NCBI GenBank assembly: GCA_017457155.1
Contig: JAFTHZ010000006.1
Location: forward strand, 1-64,000
Source of the DNA: Ruminococcus sp.
GTDB lineage: Bacteria > Bacillota > Clostridia > Oscillospirales > Acutalibacteraceae
Length of the DNA stretch: 64,000 bases
Direction: 5' to 3'
Positions 43,644 to 52,518 of the stretch are shown in pieces. Position 1 is the first letter of the stretch. Every line of letters begins with the position of its first letter. The position numbers and the translations under genes were made by a program. The notes under the pieces were generated by a model, which was not told the origin of the DNA, ran no database searches, and worked only from the letters and a program-made list of their open reading frames with translations.

Positions 43644-45635
43644 ATGAAGGTGAAAAATATTACAAACAAAGAGAATGCGGAAATGGAACATACCCTTGTC
43701 TGTCTGTCCGCCTCACCTACCAACACAAAGATTGTAAAAACCGCTGCTAAGATGGCTTCGGCCTTTGGCGGTAGTTTTACCGCACTATACGTACAAACTC
43801 CGGATTCGGATAAAATGGATGATGCAAGCAAACGACGTTTGCAATACCATATCCGTTTGGCCGAGCAAATGGGAGCCAATATAACCACCGTCTACGGCGA
43901 GGACGTGTCCTTTCAAATCGCAGAGTTCGCCCGTATTTCCGGTGTTACCAAGATCGTCATCGGCAGAAGCAACGTAAGGCGCAGACATTTTTGGAGCAAG
44001 CCTACTCTTACCGAAAAGCTGATAGAGATTGTCCCTCATATTGATATCCATATTATTCCCGACAGCATGGCGGATTCGAGATATAGAGAAAAGACACCGA
44101 ACTTTCTGCAAAATTTCATTCCTTATCCGAAGGATCTATTGATAACGTTATTGATGCTTGTTCTAAGCACACTGTTGGGCGTTGCTTTGTACCATTTTGG
44201 CTTTACCGATTCCAATATTATACCGGTATATATTCTCGGTGTACTTCTGACCTCGCTTTTTACAAGAGGGTATTTCTGCGGTATTGTCGGTTCACTATTG
44301 AGTGTTATGCTCTTTAATTTCTTCTTTACTGAGCCGCGTCTGACCTTTCACGCATACGACTCCAGGTACACCGTTACCTTTGCAATTATGCTGGCGGCAT
44401 CCATTATTACCGGAACCCTGGCATCCAAGTTAAAATCTCATGCAAAGCTGTCGACCCAGGCTGCGTTCAGAACAAAGGTACTCCTCGACACAAATCAGCT
44501 TTTACAAAAGGCTCAAGATAATGATGATATCTTCAATATTACAGCAACACAGATAATGAAGCTCCTCAACCGTTCGGTGGTGATGTATTCAACAAAGGGA
44601 GATAAACTCTCTAAAGGTGCGCTTTTCCCTGTAGAACCGGACGGTATAAGCGATGACCTGTTTACATCAGACGAGCAAACGGCAGCTTGTTGGGTGCTTA
44701 AGAATCATCACCATGCAGGAGCAACTACCGATACGCTGAACATGGCGAAATGTCTGTACATGGCTATCCGCATTAACAATAACATATACGGTGTTGTCGG
44801 TATTCATGTTAACGATAAACCTCTTGATTCCTTTGAAACCAGTATTTTGCTCTCTATTTTAGGCGAATGTGCGCTGGCTTTAGATAACAACCGCAATGCA
44901 AAGGAAAAAGAGTCAGCTGCTGTTCTTGCCAAAAATGAGCAGCTTCGTGCCAATCTGCTTCGTGCCATCTCCCACGATTTGCGCACTCCACTAACCTCCA
45001 TTTCCGGTAACGCAAGTAATCTGCTTTCCAATTATGACAAATTGGATGAAGAAACGAGAGTTCAGGTCTTTACCGATATCTTTGACGATTCTCAATGGCT
45101 GATAAGTCTCGTGGAAAACCTGCTTTCCGTCACTCGAATCGAAGAAGGCAGAATGAATTTCAATATGTCTGTGCAGTTGATGGATGAGGTCATTGATGAA
45201 GCAATGAAGCATATCAACCGCGAGAGTGCCAAACATACCATTCGTGTTGAATATCGTGATGATCTGCTCCTTGCCCGTATGGATGCCAAGCTCATCATTC
45301 AGGTCATTATCAACCTCGTAGACAATGCCATCAAATATACTCCTGACGGTTCTATAATTCATATAACCGCAGAGAATAAGAACGACTTTGTTTGGGTGAG
45401 TGTTGCCGATAACGGGAATGGGATCCCCGATCATATAAAGCCCCGTGTGTTTGAAATGTTTTATACCGGGGATAACAGAATTGCAGACAGCCACCGCAGT
45501 CTTGGTCTTGGATTAGCACTGTGCAAGTCGATTATCCATGCTCACGGCGGAAAAATAACCCTGACGGACAATCTGCCGCACGGCAGTATCTTTACATTTA
45601 TCATCCCGTCGGGTGAGGTGAACATCAATGAATAA
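43644..45635 (+). CDS. KdpD-like sensor histidine kinase lacking the N-terminal P-loop domain
   Basis: A 663-residue kinase. In order it shows a universal-stress-protein-like domain (about 15-140), four DUF4118 membrane helices (about 163-262), a GAF-like domain (about 285-415), HisKA with the phospho-acceptor His444 in AISHDLRTPLTSISG, and an HATPase domain (N box LVDNAIKYT, G boxes DNGNGIPD and GLGLAL). E. coli KdpD (about 894 residues) begins with a ~200-residue KdpD domain with a Walker motif; that part is missing here. No kdpFABC genes are in the window. It overlaps the response regulator by 8 nt. ATG 43644 is preferred over the GTG at 43641. Confidence 0.9.
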   Translation: MKVKNITNKENAEMEHTLVCLSASPTNTKIVKTAAKMASAFGGSFTALYVQTPDSDKMDDASKRRLQYHIRLAEQMGANITTVYGEDVSFQIAEFARISGVTKIVIGRSNVRRRHFWSKPTLTEKLIEIVPHIDIHIIPDSMADSRYREKTPNFLQNFIPYPKDLLITLLMLVLSTLLGVALYHFGFTDSNIIPVYILGVLLTSLFTRGYFCGIVGSLLSVMLFNFFFTEPRLTFHAYDSRYTVTFAIMLAASIITGTLASKLKSHAKLSTQAAFRTKVLLDTNQLLQKAQDNDDIFNITATQIMKLLNRSVVMYSTKGDKLSKGALFPVEPDGISDDLFTSDEQTAACWVLKNHHHAGATTDTLNMAKCLYMAIRINNNIYGVVGIHVNDKPLDSFETSILLSILGECALALDNNRNAKEKESAAVLAKNEQLRANLLRAISHDLRTPLTSISGNASNLLSNYDKLDEETRVQVFTDIFDDSQWLISLVENLLSVTRIEEGRMNFNMSVQLMDEVIDEAMKHINRESAKHTIRVEYRDDLLLARMDAKLIIQVIINLVDNAIKYTPDGSIIHITAENKNDFVWVSVADNGNGIPDHIKPRVFEMFYTGDNRIADSHRSLGLGLALCKSIIHAHGGKITLTDNLPHGSIFTFIIPSGEVNINE

Positions 45636-46329
45636 ATTACAGATACTAGTGGTCGAGGACGATGCTCCTGTACGTAACCTCATAACCACCACGTTAAAAG
45701 CACACGATTATAAATATATCACAGCCGAAAACGGTGACGAAGCGATACGTCAGGCATCCACCTGTAATCCGGATATTGTTCTTCTGGATCTTGGGCTTCC
45801 TGATATGGACGGCGTTGAGGTCATCAAAAAGATCCGCACCTGGTCCAATATACCCATCATCGTCATCAGCGCTCGAAGTGAAGACAGCGATAAGATTGAG
45901 GCCCTGGATAACGGAGCTGACGATTACTTAACAAAGCCCTTCTCGGTAGAAGAACTGCTTGCACGTCTTCGTGTAACAAGCAGAAGGCTTGCTATGATGC
46001 AGGCAAACACCGGAGCCAATGAGTCGGTATTTACAAACGGTAAGCTCAAGATCGACTACGCCGCAGGCTGTGCCTTTCTCGGTGAGAAAGAGTTGCATTT
46101 GACCCCGATTGAGTATAAGCTGCTTTGCCTTATGTCACAGAACGTTGGTAAAGTGCTGACACATACCTTTATCACTCAAAAGGTCTGGGGCAGCAGTTGG
46201 GATAACGACGTAGCATCGCTCCGTGTGTTTATGGCGACCCTTCGTAAGAAATTGGAGGCTGCACCCGATTCGCCGCAGTATATTCAAACCCATATCGGTG
46301 TTGGCTATCGTATGATGCGAGTGGAGTAA
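45628..46329 (+). CDS. KdpE-like OmpR-family response regulator
   Basis: A 233-residue regulator. The receiver domain has the acidic pair DD (11-12), phospho-acceptor Asp54 in VLLDLGLPD, and the conserved Lys in LTKPFSVEE. The C-terminal winged-helix DNA-binding domain (about 135-233) carries LTPIEYKLLCLM and the terminal HIGVGYRM. It is translationally coupled to its kinase by an 8-nt overlap. Target promoters are probably those of the adjacent trk operons. Confidence 0.95.
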   Translation: MNKLQILVVEDDAPVRNLITTTLKAHDYKYITAENGDEAIRQASTCNPDIVLLDLGLPDMDGVEVIKKIRTWSNIPIIVISARSEDSDKIEALDNGADDYLTKPFSVEELLARLRVTSRRLAMMQANTGANESVFTNGKLKIDYAAGCAFLGEKELHLTPIEYKLLCLMSQNVGKVLTHTFITQKVWGSSWDNDVASLRVFMATLRKKLEAAPDSPQYIQTHIGVGYRMMRVE

Positions 46330-46373
46330 AATAGAAATGAATAAACAAAATGGTAGAGTGGAAATTGATAGAA

Positions 46374-46855
46374 TATAAGAAAACTAATCGCACCAATTGT
46401 TGTATCAATAATCATAGTATTATGTTTTTTACTTTTCGCATTTTGATAGCTTTAATAGACGGTATTGGGAAATGACTTTTAGGCATTATTCCACTTACTC
46501 TTTCTGCTGTTATACTCAAAGTTTGCATAGAAAGAATAATTAAAATAAAGAAAGGTGAAGAAGTAATCACTGATTATATTAATGGAAAAGAATTAGAAAT
46601 GTTAGGTCTTGTAAAGGGAAGCACCATCCAGTCAAACATATAGGAAAAGATATTTCCCAAAGCTTTAAAACCTTGGTCGACGGAGAACATAAATCAAACA
46701 ACAAATTGATGGATGAAGCTCGTGCTCTTGCTACCAGGAGAATGGCTGCGAAGGCATAAGTTCTCGGCGCAGATGATATAGTCAATATTCGTTATGCTTC
46801 CTCCGCTATTATGCAGAGAGCCTCCGAAGTAATTTCATACGGTACGACAGTTAAT
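46374..46855 (+). pseudogene. Decayed YbjQ/UPF0145-like gene with N-terminal membrane segment
   Basis: Fragments in shifting frames make up one former gene: a membrane-type segment RKLIAPIVVSIIIVL (from about 46376), then GLVKGSTIQS (about 46605-46635). After a frameshift come HIGKDISQSF and LMDEARALATRRMAAKA, an in-frame TAA at 46757, and then GADDIVNIRYASSAI and SYGTTV. The order LGLV.G...D, EAR..A..RM, GAD.IV.IR, YGT.V is that of the YbjQ (DUF74) family. At least one frameshift and one stop make it non-functional. Confidence 0.7.
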
Positions 46856-46905
46856 TTATTGAAAAATAATTTATTTTTAGATCAACAAAAAGCAAGATAT
46901 ATTTT

Positions 46906-46945
46906 CGAAAAGGGCGATAACTCAAAAAAGTCATCGCCCTTTTCG
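46906..46945. terminator. Bidirectional terminator after the YbjQ pseudogene
   Basis: cgaaaagggcgat (46906-46918) pairs with atcgcccttttcg (46933-46945), a 13-bp stem containing its own A and T runs. Confidence 0.75.
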
Positions 46946-47175
46946 CATCACGATTTGAAATTTAAAAAACGATTGGAAATTCTACTCATATTTTCTACAA
47001 AAAGTGTGATACTAACAAAGAGCAAAAAACAATAACTCGTCCCGGATAAGGATCTTGGTAGGTTTGTGCTTTTTTTGATGGAACGAGGCTTGATTTAAGC
47101 AAATCAACAGATCCCCAAAAAACGCCTAAACACTGGTTTTTTGGCACTTTTAGAGTAGAGAAAAGGAGTAAATAT
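46946..47175. other. Upstream region of the spoVT-like gene
   Basis: Contains a perfect inverted repeat TTGATTT-AAGC-AAATCAA (47090-47107) and a 9-bp hairpin ccaaaaaac/gttttttgg (47115-47123 with 47136-47144). Both are candidate regulatory elements; no sigma-A promoter was convincing, which would fit control by a sporulation sigma factor. Confidence 0.4.
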
Positions 47176-47718
47176 ATGAAAGCAACAGGAATAGTGAGAA
47201 GAATTGATGACCTTGGTCGTGTGGTTATTCCCAAAGAAATCAGACGTACGTTACGTATTCGTGAGGGAGACCCGCTGGAAATTTATACCGCAACAGATGG
47301 GGAGGTAATCTTCAAGAAGTACTCCCCTGTGGGCGAGCTGTCAGTGTTCTCTGCACAGTATGCAGATGTACTCAGCCGTATCAGCGCACTGCCAACAATC
47401 ATATGTGACAAGGACCACGTTATCGCCGCCGCAGGAGTATCCAAGAGGGAATTTCTGGAGCGCAGGATAACCTCGGCTCTGGAGGGCTATATGGATAACC
47501 GCCGCAGTTTTGCGGCACATCAGGGAGACATCACACCTGTTCAGCCTGTTGAGGGCATCGACAGGGACGCGGCGGTCATCTACCCAATCATAGCCGCCGG
47601 AGATGTAACAGGTGCGGTGGTCATGCTTGCAAGCGACACCGTCAAGGTACCCTCTGACGCAGACATCAAGCTGGCTCAGTCCGCCGCCGCATTCCTCGGC
47701 AAGCAGATGGAGGAATAA
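47176..47718 (+). CDS. spoVT: AbrB/SpoVT-like transcriptional regulator
   Basis: A 180-residue protein with an N-terminal AbrB swapped-hairpin DNA-binding domain (1-50: MKATGIVRRIDDLGRVVIPKEIRR...REGDPLEI) and a C-terminal GAF-like domain (about 55-178). This is the SpoVT layout and length (178 in B. subtilis). SpoVT is a forespore regulator of late sporulation genes. Some clostridia carry several SpoVT-like paralogues, so the gene name is tentative. AAAAGGAG precedes the ATG. Confidence 0.85.
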   Translation: MKATGIVRRIDDLGRVVIPKEIRRTLRIREGDPLEIYTATDGEVIFKKYSPVGELSVFSAQYADVLSRISALPTIICDKDHVIAAAGVSKREFLERRITSALEGYMDNRRSFAAHQGDITPVQPVEGIDRDAAVIYPIIAAGDVTGAVVMLASDTVKVPSDADIKLAQSAAAFLGKQMEE

Positions 47719-47737
47719 CTCAACATCCCGAAAAAAG

Positions 47738-47780
47738 AAAAGCTGACGGAAAGTTACTTTCAACTTCTCGTCAGCTTTTT
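47738..47780. terminator. Bidirectional terminator after the spoVT-like gene
   Basis: aaaagctgacg (47738-47748) pairs with cgtcagctttt (47769-47779); A and T runs on both sides serve this gene and the convergent cyclodeaminase-family gene. Confidence 0.85.
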
Positions 47781-47793
47781 GTAATTTATTAAA

Positions 47794-48735
47794 TCAAAGC
47801 CAGAATCTGTCTGTAGGAGGCAGGAACTCAACTTCGCCGGCACTATCAGCCAGCTTGTTGTAAATCTGTCCTGCATAGTAAATATCGTGAAGAGCAATAC
47901 CGATGTTGTACACGAGAATTCTCTCTTCGTCAGACTCTCTGCCGGGCTTTAAGCCGTTAATCACATCAGACACCTCAGCAAAACTTCTGAACTTGTCAAA
48001 ATATCTGAAGTGCTTGACATGACCGTAGTCATCGGCGAAAACCTTGTCGAAGAACAAGTCACAGTTTGTAAATCCAAGAGTATGCACGGGGATAACAACA
48101 ACACCGGGCTTAAAATACTTATCCTCGCAAACATTCTGACCTGCATATGTAACCGCAGAGATAACCACATCGGAATCCTGCACAAGCTCCTCGGCAGTAT
48201 CGCAGTATACAAACTCTACGTTGTCGTGACCACTGAATCTCTCGGCGAAAAGCTCATGCTCATTGCTGAATTTCAGCAGTTTTATAGTAAGCTTGCGGTC
48301 AGTGACCTTGTCAAGGAGAATCATCATTGTCGCTCTCATTACATTGCCGAGCCCCATCATGCCTATAACAGAGAAGTCTTTCACTGCAAACTGTAAAAGC
48401 GAATGTACACACACTGCACCTGTACGCAAAGCGGTGATAAAGTTAGCATCAATAATTGCCTTGGTAACGCCCGTCTTTGTGTCCAGAAGCATCAGCTGAC
48501 TATCAAGTGCAGGAGCGCGGTCGGGATAGCGTGTGACCATCTTTACACCGCCGAAATCACCCAGATAGCAGGGCATTACATTGCAGAACACACCCTCCAT
48601 ATCTTCAGGCTTGATGCTGATTTTGGGAGGCAGAATAGCCTTAGACTTATTCTTTATGACAAACTCAGACCAATCGTATGCCTCCGAGGGTGAGATATTA
48701 AGATTCATTATATCCTGATGTGTTATAAATTTCAT
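47794..48735 (-). CDS. Ornithine cyclodeaminase/mu-crystallin family protein
   Basis: A 313-residue NAD(P)-dependent enzyme of the OCD/mu-crystallin family. Visible parts are the substrate-side GVKMVTRYP block, DANFITALRTGA with the conserved RTG(A), the dinucleotide-binding loop IGMMGLGNVMRA and VISAVTYAG. Members include ornithine cyclodeaminase, alanine dehydrogenase and ketimine reductases; the exact substrate cannot be told. The start is ATG 48735 with GAGGTG upstream; the longer frame adds six unsupported residues. It lies downstream of the ribosomal operon but beyond a strong terminator. Confidence 0.88.
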   Translation of the reverse strand: MKFITHQDIMNLNISPSEAYDWSEFVIKNKSKAILPPKISIKPEDMEGVFCNVMPCYLGDFGGVKMVTRYPDRAPALDSQLMLLDTKTGVTKAIIDANFITALRTGAVCVHSLLQFAVKDFSVIGMMGLGNVMRATMMILLDKVTDRKLTIKLLKFSNEHELFAERFSGHDNVEFVYCDTAEELVQDSDVVISAVTYAGQNVCEDKYFKPGVVVIPVHTLGFTNCDLFFDKVFADDYGHVKHFRYFDKFRSFAEVSDVINGLKPGRESDEERILVYNIGIALHDIYYAGQIYNKLADSAGEVEFLPPTDRFWL

Positions 48736-48810
48736 AGTGCACCTCATATACAAAATATAATATGATTATAAATGCAACTGCGCAATATGTCAATATATTC
48801 TGCAAGCATA

Positions 48811-48843
48811 GAAAAAACCGCACGGCATATTACCGTGCGGTTT
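48811..48843 (-). terminator. Terminator of the ribosomal protein operon
   Basis: aaaccgcacgg (48815-48825) pairs with ccgtgcggttt (48833-48843); on the minus strand TTTTTTC follows, after rplL. Confidence 0.92.
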
Positions 48844-48874
48844 GCTTTTAACGTAAGGTTCTGAGGGGGTTAAA

Positions 48875-49246
48875 TTACTTAACCTCAACCTCTGCGCCAG
48901 CCTCCTCAAGCTTTGCCTTGAGAGCCTCAGCATCATCCTTGGAGATGCCTTCCTTGAGAGCCTTGGGAGCGTTATCAACAACTTCCTTAGCCTCCTTAAG
49001 ACCGAGACCTGTAGCCTCACGAACTGCCTTGATAACAGCAATCTTGTTGCCGCCAGCAGACTTCAGAACTACGTCGAACTCTGTCTTCTCTTCCTCTGCA
49101 GCAGCTGCTACAGCAGGACCTGCAACTGCAACTGCAGCAGCAGCGGATACGCCGAACTCATCCTCAACAGCGTGTACAAGCTCAGAAAGCTCGAGAACTG
49201 TGAGGCCCTTAAGTGTTTCAATGATAGAAGTAATCTTCTCAGACAT
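48875..49246 (-). CDS. rplL: 50S ribosomal protein L7/L12
   Basis: A 123-residue stalk protein: N-terminal dimerisation helix ([25 protein letters not shown]), Ala-rich hinge and the C-terminal [40 protein letters not shown] domain that binds translation factors. It follows rplJ by 59 bp, and a strong terminator follows it. rpoB, which usually comes next, is absent. Confidence 0.98.
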   Translation of the reverse strand: MSEKITSIIETLKGLTVLELSELVHAVEDEFGVSAAAAVAVAGPAVAAAAEEEKTEFDVVLKSAGGNKIAVIKAVREATGLGLKEAKEVVDNAPKALKEGISKDDAEALKAKLEEAGAEVEVK

Positions 49247-49305
49247 TTTAGTAAACCTCCAATATTTTGTAGTTAATTTTTTAGTTTATGATTGCAGCGA
49301 GCAAA

Positions 49306-49896
49306 TTACTCTGCTGCCTCTGTTGCAGGAGCTTCCTCTGCAGGAGCCTCTGCGGGTGCCTCTGCGGGAGCTGTCTCCTCTGCAGGTGCGCATGCCTCTA
49401 CGCCGCCCTTATCAACAATAGCCTGGATAGCGCGTGCGAAGGAAGCAACAGGTGCCTGGAATGCACCGAGAACGTTTGCGAGCAGTACCTCTCTGGAGGG
49501 AAGCTTAGAAAGCTCCACGATCTTATCCATAGAGATAACCTCACCGTCCAGGTAACCACCCTTAACTGCAAAGCCCTTCTTGGACTTATCTGCAAAACCA
49601 CACAGGATTCTTGCAGCAGCAGCGTAATCCTCGTCGCTTGTAGCGATAGCGGTAGTACCTGCCAGATGCTGGTCGAGCTCTGTCAGACCTGTCTCAGCGA
49701 AAGCTCTCTCGAGAAGGCTGTTCTTAACTACTGTGTAGTCAACACCTGCCTCACGAAGATCCTTTCTGAGCTTTGTGTCGTCAGCAACGCTGATACCTTC
49801 GTAAGTAACCAGAAGTCCTGTGCAGGAGTTCTTGAGTCTCTCAGTCAGGTCAGCAACCAGCTGTTTCTTTTGCTCTAATACTTTAGTGCTGGGCAA
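49306..49896 (-). CDS. rplJ: 50S ribosomal protein L10
   Basis: A 196-residue L10, anchor of the L7/L12 stalk, with the RNA-binding N-terminal domain (KKQLVADLTERLKNS...LVTYEGISVADDTKLRKDLREAGVDYTVVKNSLLERA) and an unusually Glu/Ala/Pro-rich acidic tail (about 167-196, PAEAPAEAPAEEAPA). It starts at TTG with GGAGGTG 9 nt upstream. An L10 leader with terminator precedes it, so its synthesis is probably autoregulated. Confidence 0.97.
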   Translation of the reverse strand: MPSTKVLEQKKQLVADLTERLKNSCTGLLVTYEGISVADDTKLRKDLREAGVDYTVVKNSLLERAFAETGLTELDQHLAGTTAIATSDEDYAAAARILCGFADKSKKGFAVKGGYLDGEVISMDKIVELSKLPSREVLLANVLGAFQAPVASFARAIQAIVDKGGVEACAPAEETAPAEAPAEAPAEEAPATEAAE

Positions 49897-49934
49897 TGAA
49901 TTTCACCTCCGTTAAAATTGATAACGCAGTTCAT

Positions 49935-49970
49935 AAAAAAGAGCCTCTTCCATAGAGGAAGAGGCTGGAA
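49935..49970 (-). terminator. Attenuator hairpin of the L10 leader
   Basis: agcctcttcc (49942-49951) pairs with ggaagaggct (49957-49966); on the minus strand TTTTTTATG follows, between the L10-binding element and rplJ. Confidence 0.9.
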
Positions 49971-50090
49971 AATACAAATCAGGGATATCCCTTATAAGTA
50001 AATTGCTTCTTCCTCGGCAGGCGGACGGGATGTCCATTATACGACCGAAGCCGAACCTGCTGTCTTTAGAACAGCGATTTATATTCGTGC
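49970..50090 (-). ncRNA. Ribosomal protein L10 leader
   Basis: Between rplA and rplJ the minus strand carries the L10-leader-type core: GACAGCAGG, TTCGGCTTCGG, then CCGTCCGCCTGCCGAGG, where the CAGGTTCGG/CCGCCTG pairing forms the kink-turn region. It is followed by a terminator. In Firmicutes L10(L12)4 binding to this RNA causes termination before rplJ-rplL. Confidence 0.88.
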
Positions 50091-50130
50091 AATAATGCAA
50101 CAAATACCTTGGTTGTTTGTAACCCTACAA

Positions 50131-50844
50131 TTAGTCGTTAGCTCCTGTTGTAGCTGTGAACTTGTTGGGGTTGAGCTTTACGCTGGGGCCCATTGTGGAT
50201 GCAACAGCGCAAGAGCGGATGTACTGACCCTTTGCAGCAGCAGGCTTAGCCTTAACGATAGCCTCCATAAGAGTCTCCAGGTTCTGCTGGAGCTTCTCTG
50301 TGCCGAAGGATACCTTGCCGATGGGGCAGTGGATGATGTTTGTCTTGTCAAGACGGTACTCAATCTTACCAGCCTTAGCCTCTTTGATAGCTCTGGCGAT
50401 ATCAGGAGTAACAGTACCAGCCTTGGGGTTAGGCATAAGACCACGGGGACCGAGGATCTTACCCAGACGACCTACGAGACCCATGCAATCGGGAGTTGTG
50501 ATAAGAACGTCGAAGTCCATCCAGCCTTCCTGCTGAATCTTCTGTGTCATATCCTCAGCGCCTACGAAGTCTGCGCCTGCCTCCTGAGCCAGCTTCTCGT
50601 TGTCGCCCTTACAGATAGCAAGAACGCGAACGTCCTTACCTGTGCCGTTGGGCAGTACGATAGCACCACGAACCTGCTGATCAGCGTGACGAGAGTCAAC
50701 ACCCAGCTTTACGTGCAGCTCAACAGTCTCGTCGAACTTTGCAGTAGCAGCCTTTGTGCACAGGTCAAGTGCCTCGTTTGTATCATATAATTTGCTTCTG
50801 TCGATGAGCTTAGCGCTATCGACATACTTCTTGCCGTGTTTCAT
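50131..50844 (-). CDS. rplA: 50S ribosomal protein L1
   Basis: A 237-residue L1 with the standard two-domain sequence: [48 protein letters not shown], the domain II segment [16 protein letters not shown], and SVKLNPNKF near the end. It binds 23S rRNA at the E-site stalk. GGAGGAAATAATCTT precedes the ATG. Lies 70 bp after rplK. Confidence 0.98.
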   Translation of the reverse strand: MKHGKKYVDSAKLIDRSKLYDTNEALDLCTKAATAKFDETVELHVKLGVDSRHADQQVRGAIVLPNGTGKDVRVLAICKGDNEKLAQEAGADFVGAEDMTQKIQQEGWMDFDVLITTPDCMGLVGRLGKILGPRGLMPNPKAGTVTPDIARAIKEAKAGKIEYRLDKTNIIHCPIGKVSFGTEKLQQNLETLMEAIVKAKPAAAKGQYIRSCAVASTMGPSVKLNPNKFTATTGAND

Positions 50845-50914
50845 AAGATTATTTCCTCCATTGTTAGGTGGTTAAGCGGACATTTCCTCCCACCCGGATA
50901 AATTAGCAAACGAA

Positions 50915-51340
50915 TCAGTCTTCAACAGTAACGCCCATGCTGCGTGCTGTACCTGCGATCATGCTCATAGCAGCCTCGATGGATGCAGCGTTCAGGTCGG
51001 GCATCTTTGTCTCAGCGATCTTTCTGATCTGCTCGCTGGAAATCTTTGCAACCTTGTTCTTGTTAGGAACACCAGAAGCCTTGTCAATACCGCAAGCCTT
51101 CTTGATAAGTACCGCTGCAGGGGGAGTCTTTGTGATAAATGAGAAAGATCTGTCTGCATAAACGGTGATTACGACAGGGATAAGCATACCGATGTCGTTC
51201 TTTGTGCGCTCATTAAATTCCTTTGTGAACGCAACGATGTTAACTCCGTGCTGACCGAGAGCCGGTCCGACGGGGGGAGCCGGAGTAGCCTTTCCGGCGG
51301 GAATCTGAAGCTTAATAAAGCCGATTACCTTCTGAGCCAT
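50915..51340 (-). CDS. rplK: 50S ribosomal protein L11
   Basis: A 141-residue L11: [32 protein letters not shown], then the [15 protein letters not shown] domain junction and the C-terminal [12 protein letters not shown] rRNA-binding helix. GGAGGTGCAACAAGC precedes the ATG. The 125-bp gap to nusG contains a GGAGCAT/AGGTGCTCC hairpin and a short AGCG/CGCT stem followed by T residues, perhaps an L1-binding or partial termination site. Confidence 0.98.
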   Translation of the reverse strand: MAQKVIGFIKLQIPAGKATPAPPVGPALGQHGVNIVAFTKEFNERTKNDIGMLIPVVITVYADRSFSFITKTPPAAVLIKKACGIDKASGVPNKNKVAKISSEQIRKIAETKMPDLNAASIEAAMSMIAGTARSMGVTVED

Positions 51341-51465
51341 ATGCTTGTTGCACCTCCAAAATTCGTGGTTGATGGCGGAGCACCTAAAAAATATTTATGC
51401 TCCTCCCACAAGGGATCTCAGAAAAAATCCCTCAGATAAAAAGCGGTTTCGCTCTTTACACCAAA

Positions 51466-51990
51466 TTAATCTGTAAGCAGTTCAGCCTGATTGAGTTCAA
51501 GCTCAACCGGAGTTTCACGTCCGAACATTGACACAATGACACGAACGTACTCTTTCTCGACGTTCAGCTCCTCAACAACACCGACGAAGTCCTCCAGAGG
51601 ACCATCGATGATTCGAACAGAGTCGCCTACGCCATAGGAAACCTCGACAACGCGGGTCTCCACTCCCATCCTGTAAACCTCAGCCTCAGTAAGAGGAACG
51701 GGCTTTGAGGAGGGGCCGACAAATCCTGTACAGCCGCGGATATTGCGGACAACATACCAGGTCTCGTCGGTGTAGATCATCTTAACGAAAACATATCCGG
51801 GATAGAGCTTGCGCTCTACCTCCTTGGTCTTGTCATCCTTGATCTCTGTGACAATCTCGGTGGGGACCTTTACTTCCAGGATCATATCCTGCAGATTACG
51901 GTTCTCAACGGTAGTCATCAGGTTGGATGCGACCTTATTCTCGTAGCCTGAATAAGTGTGGACTACATACCACTTTGCCTCTGCCGACAC
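51466..51990 (-). CDS. nusG: Transcription elongation/antitermination factor NusG
   Basis: A 174-residue NusG: NGN domain (AKWYVVHTYSGYENKVASNL...KLYPGYVFVKM) and C-terminal KOW domain (YGVGDSVRIIDGPLEDFVGVVEEL). It binds RNA polymerase and modulates pausing, termination and coupling to translation. The start is GTG with GGGAG upstream. It lies after secE in the usual order. Confidence 0.97.
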   Translation of the reverse strand: MSAEAKWYVVHTYSGYENKVASNLMTTVENRNLQDMILEVKVPTEIVTEIKDDKTKEVERKLYPGYVFVKMIYTDETWYVVRNIRGCTGFVGPSSKPVPLTEAEVYRMGVETRVVEVSYGVGDSVRIIDGPLEDFVGVVEELNVEKEYVRVIVSMFGRETPVELELNQAELLTD

Positions 51991-52038
51991 AGTTCCATTC
52001 TCCCTTTCACAAAAAAGATACGAAATCAGTTCGGGCTA

Positions 52039-52263
52039 TCAGCCTTGTCCCAGTTTCATAATGAGACTAAGCAGAGCATAGAGACCCTTGTCAAGTGCAA
52101 AGATCAGAATGCTGGCAGCAATGATAACGAGCAGAACAACGCCGAAGTTCTTTGTTGTCTGGGAAAATGTAGGCCAAGTGATCTTCTTCAGTTCGCCTAC
52201 GCACTCACGAAGATACTTGAAAAGCTTCGCGAAAACATTGGTTCTCTTCTTCTTGTCAGCCAT
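52039..52263 (-). CDS. secE: Preprotein translocase subunit SecE
   Basis: A 74-residue single-helix SecE: basic N-terminus, amphipathic VFAKLFKYLRECVGELKKITWPT, where the KKxxWP motif is the family hallmark, then a transmembrane helix (VVLLVIIAASILIFALDKGLYALL). It clamps SecY. GGAGGGAAAGC precedes the ATG; it lies 15 bp after rpmG. Confidence 0.96.
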   Translation of the reverse strand: MADKKKRTNVFAKLFKYLRECVGELKKITWPTFSQTTKNFGVVLLVIIAASILIFALDKGLYALLSLIMKLGQG

Positions 52264-52278
52264 GCTTTCCCTCCGTGA

Positions 52279-52428
52279 TTACTTTGTTTCCCTGTGCAGA
52301 GTATGCTTACGGCAGAATCTGCAGTACTTGTTCATCTCAAGTCTGTCGGGATCGTTCTTCTTGTTCTTCATTGTGTTGTAGTTACGCTGTTTGCACTCTG
52401 TGCATGCTAGAACAATTTTCACTCTCAT
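52279..52428 (-). CDS. rpmG: 50S ribosomal protein L33
   Basis: A 49-residue L33 reading [19 protein letters not shown] and ending KHTLHRETK. It has the zinc-binding C9, C12, C36 and C39 pairs (CTEC, CRFC), the C+ form. GGGAGGTG lies upstream of the ATG. It is the first gene of the rpmG-secE-nusG-rplKAJL operon, about 90 nt after the promoter. Confidence 0.96.
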   Translation of the reverse strand: MRVKIVLACTECKQRNYNTMKNKKNDPDRLEMNKYCRFCRKHTLHRETK

Positions 52429-52518
52429 TAATAACGGCACCTCCCGTGTTTTTTCGGAATATTCCAGCCTCCCTCAAAAAGGGCACAAAAAAATAAACCC
52501 CTTTTCCGAGGTAAAGCT

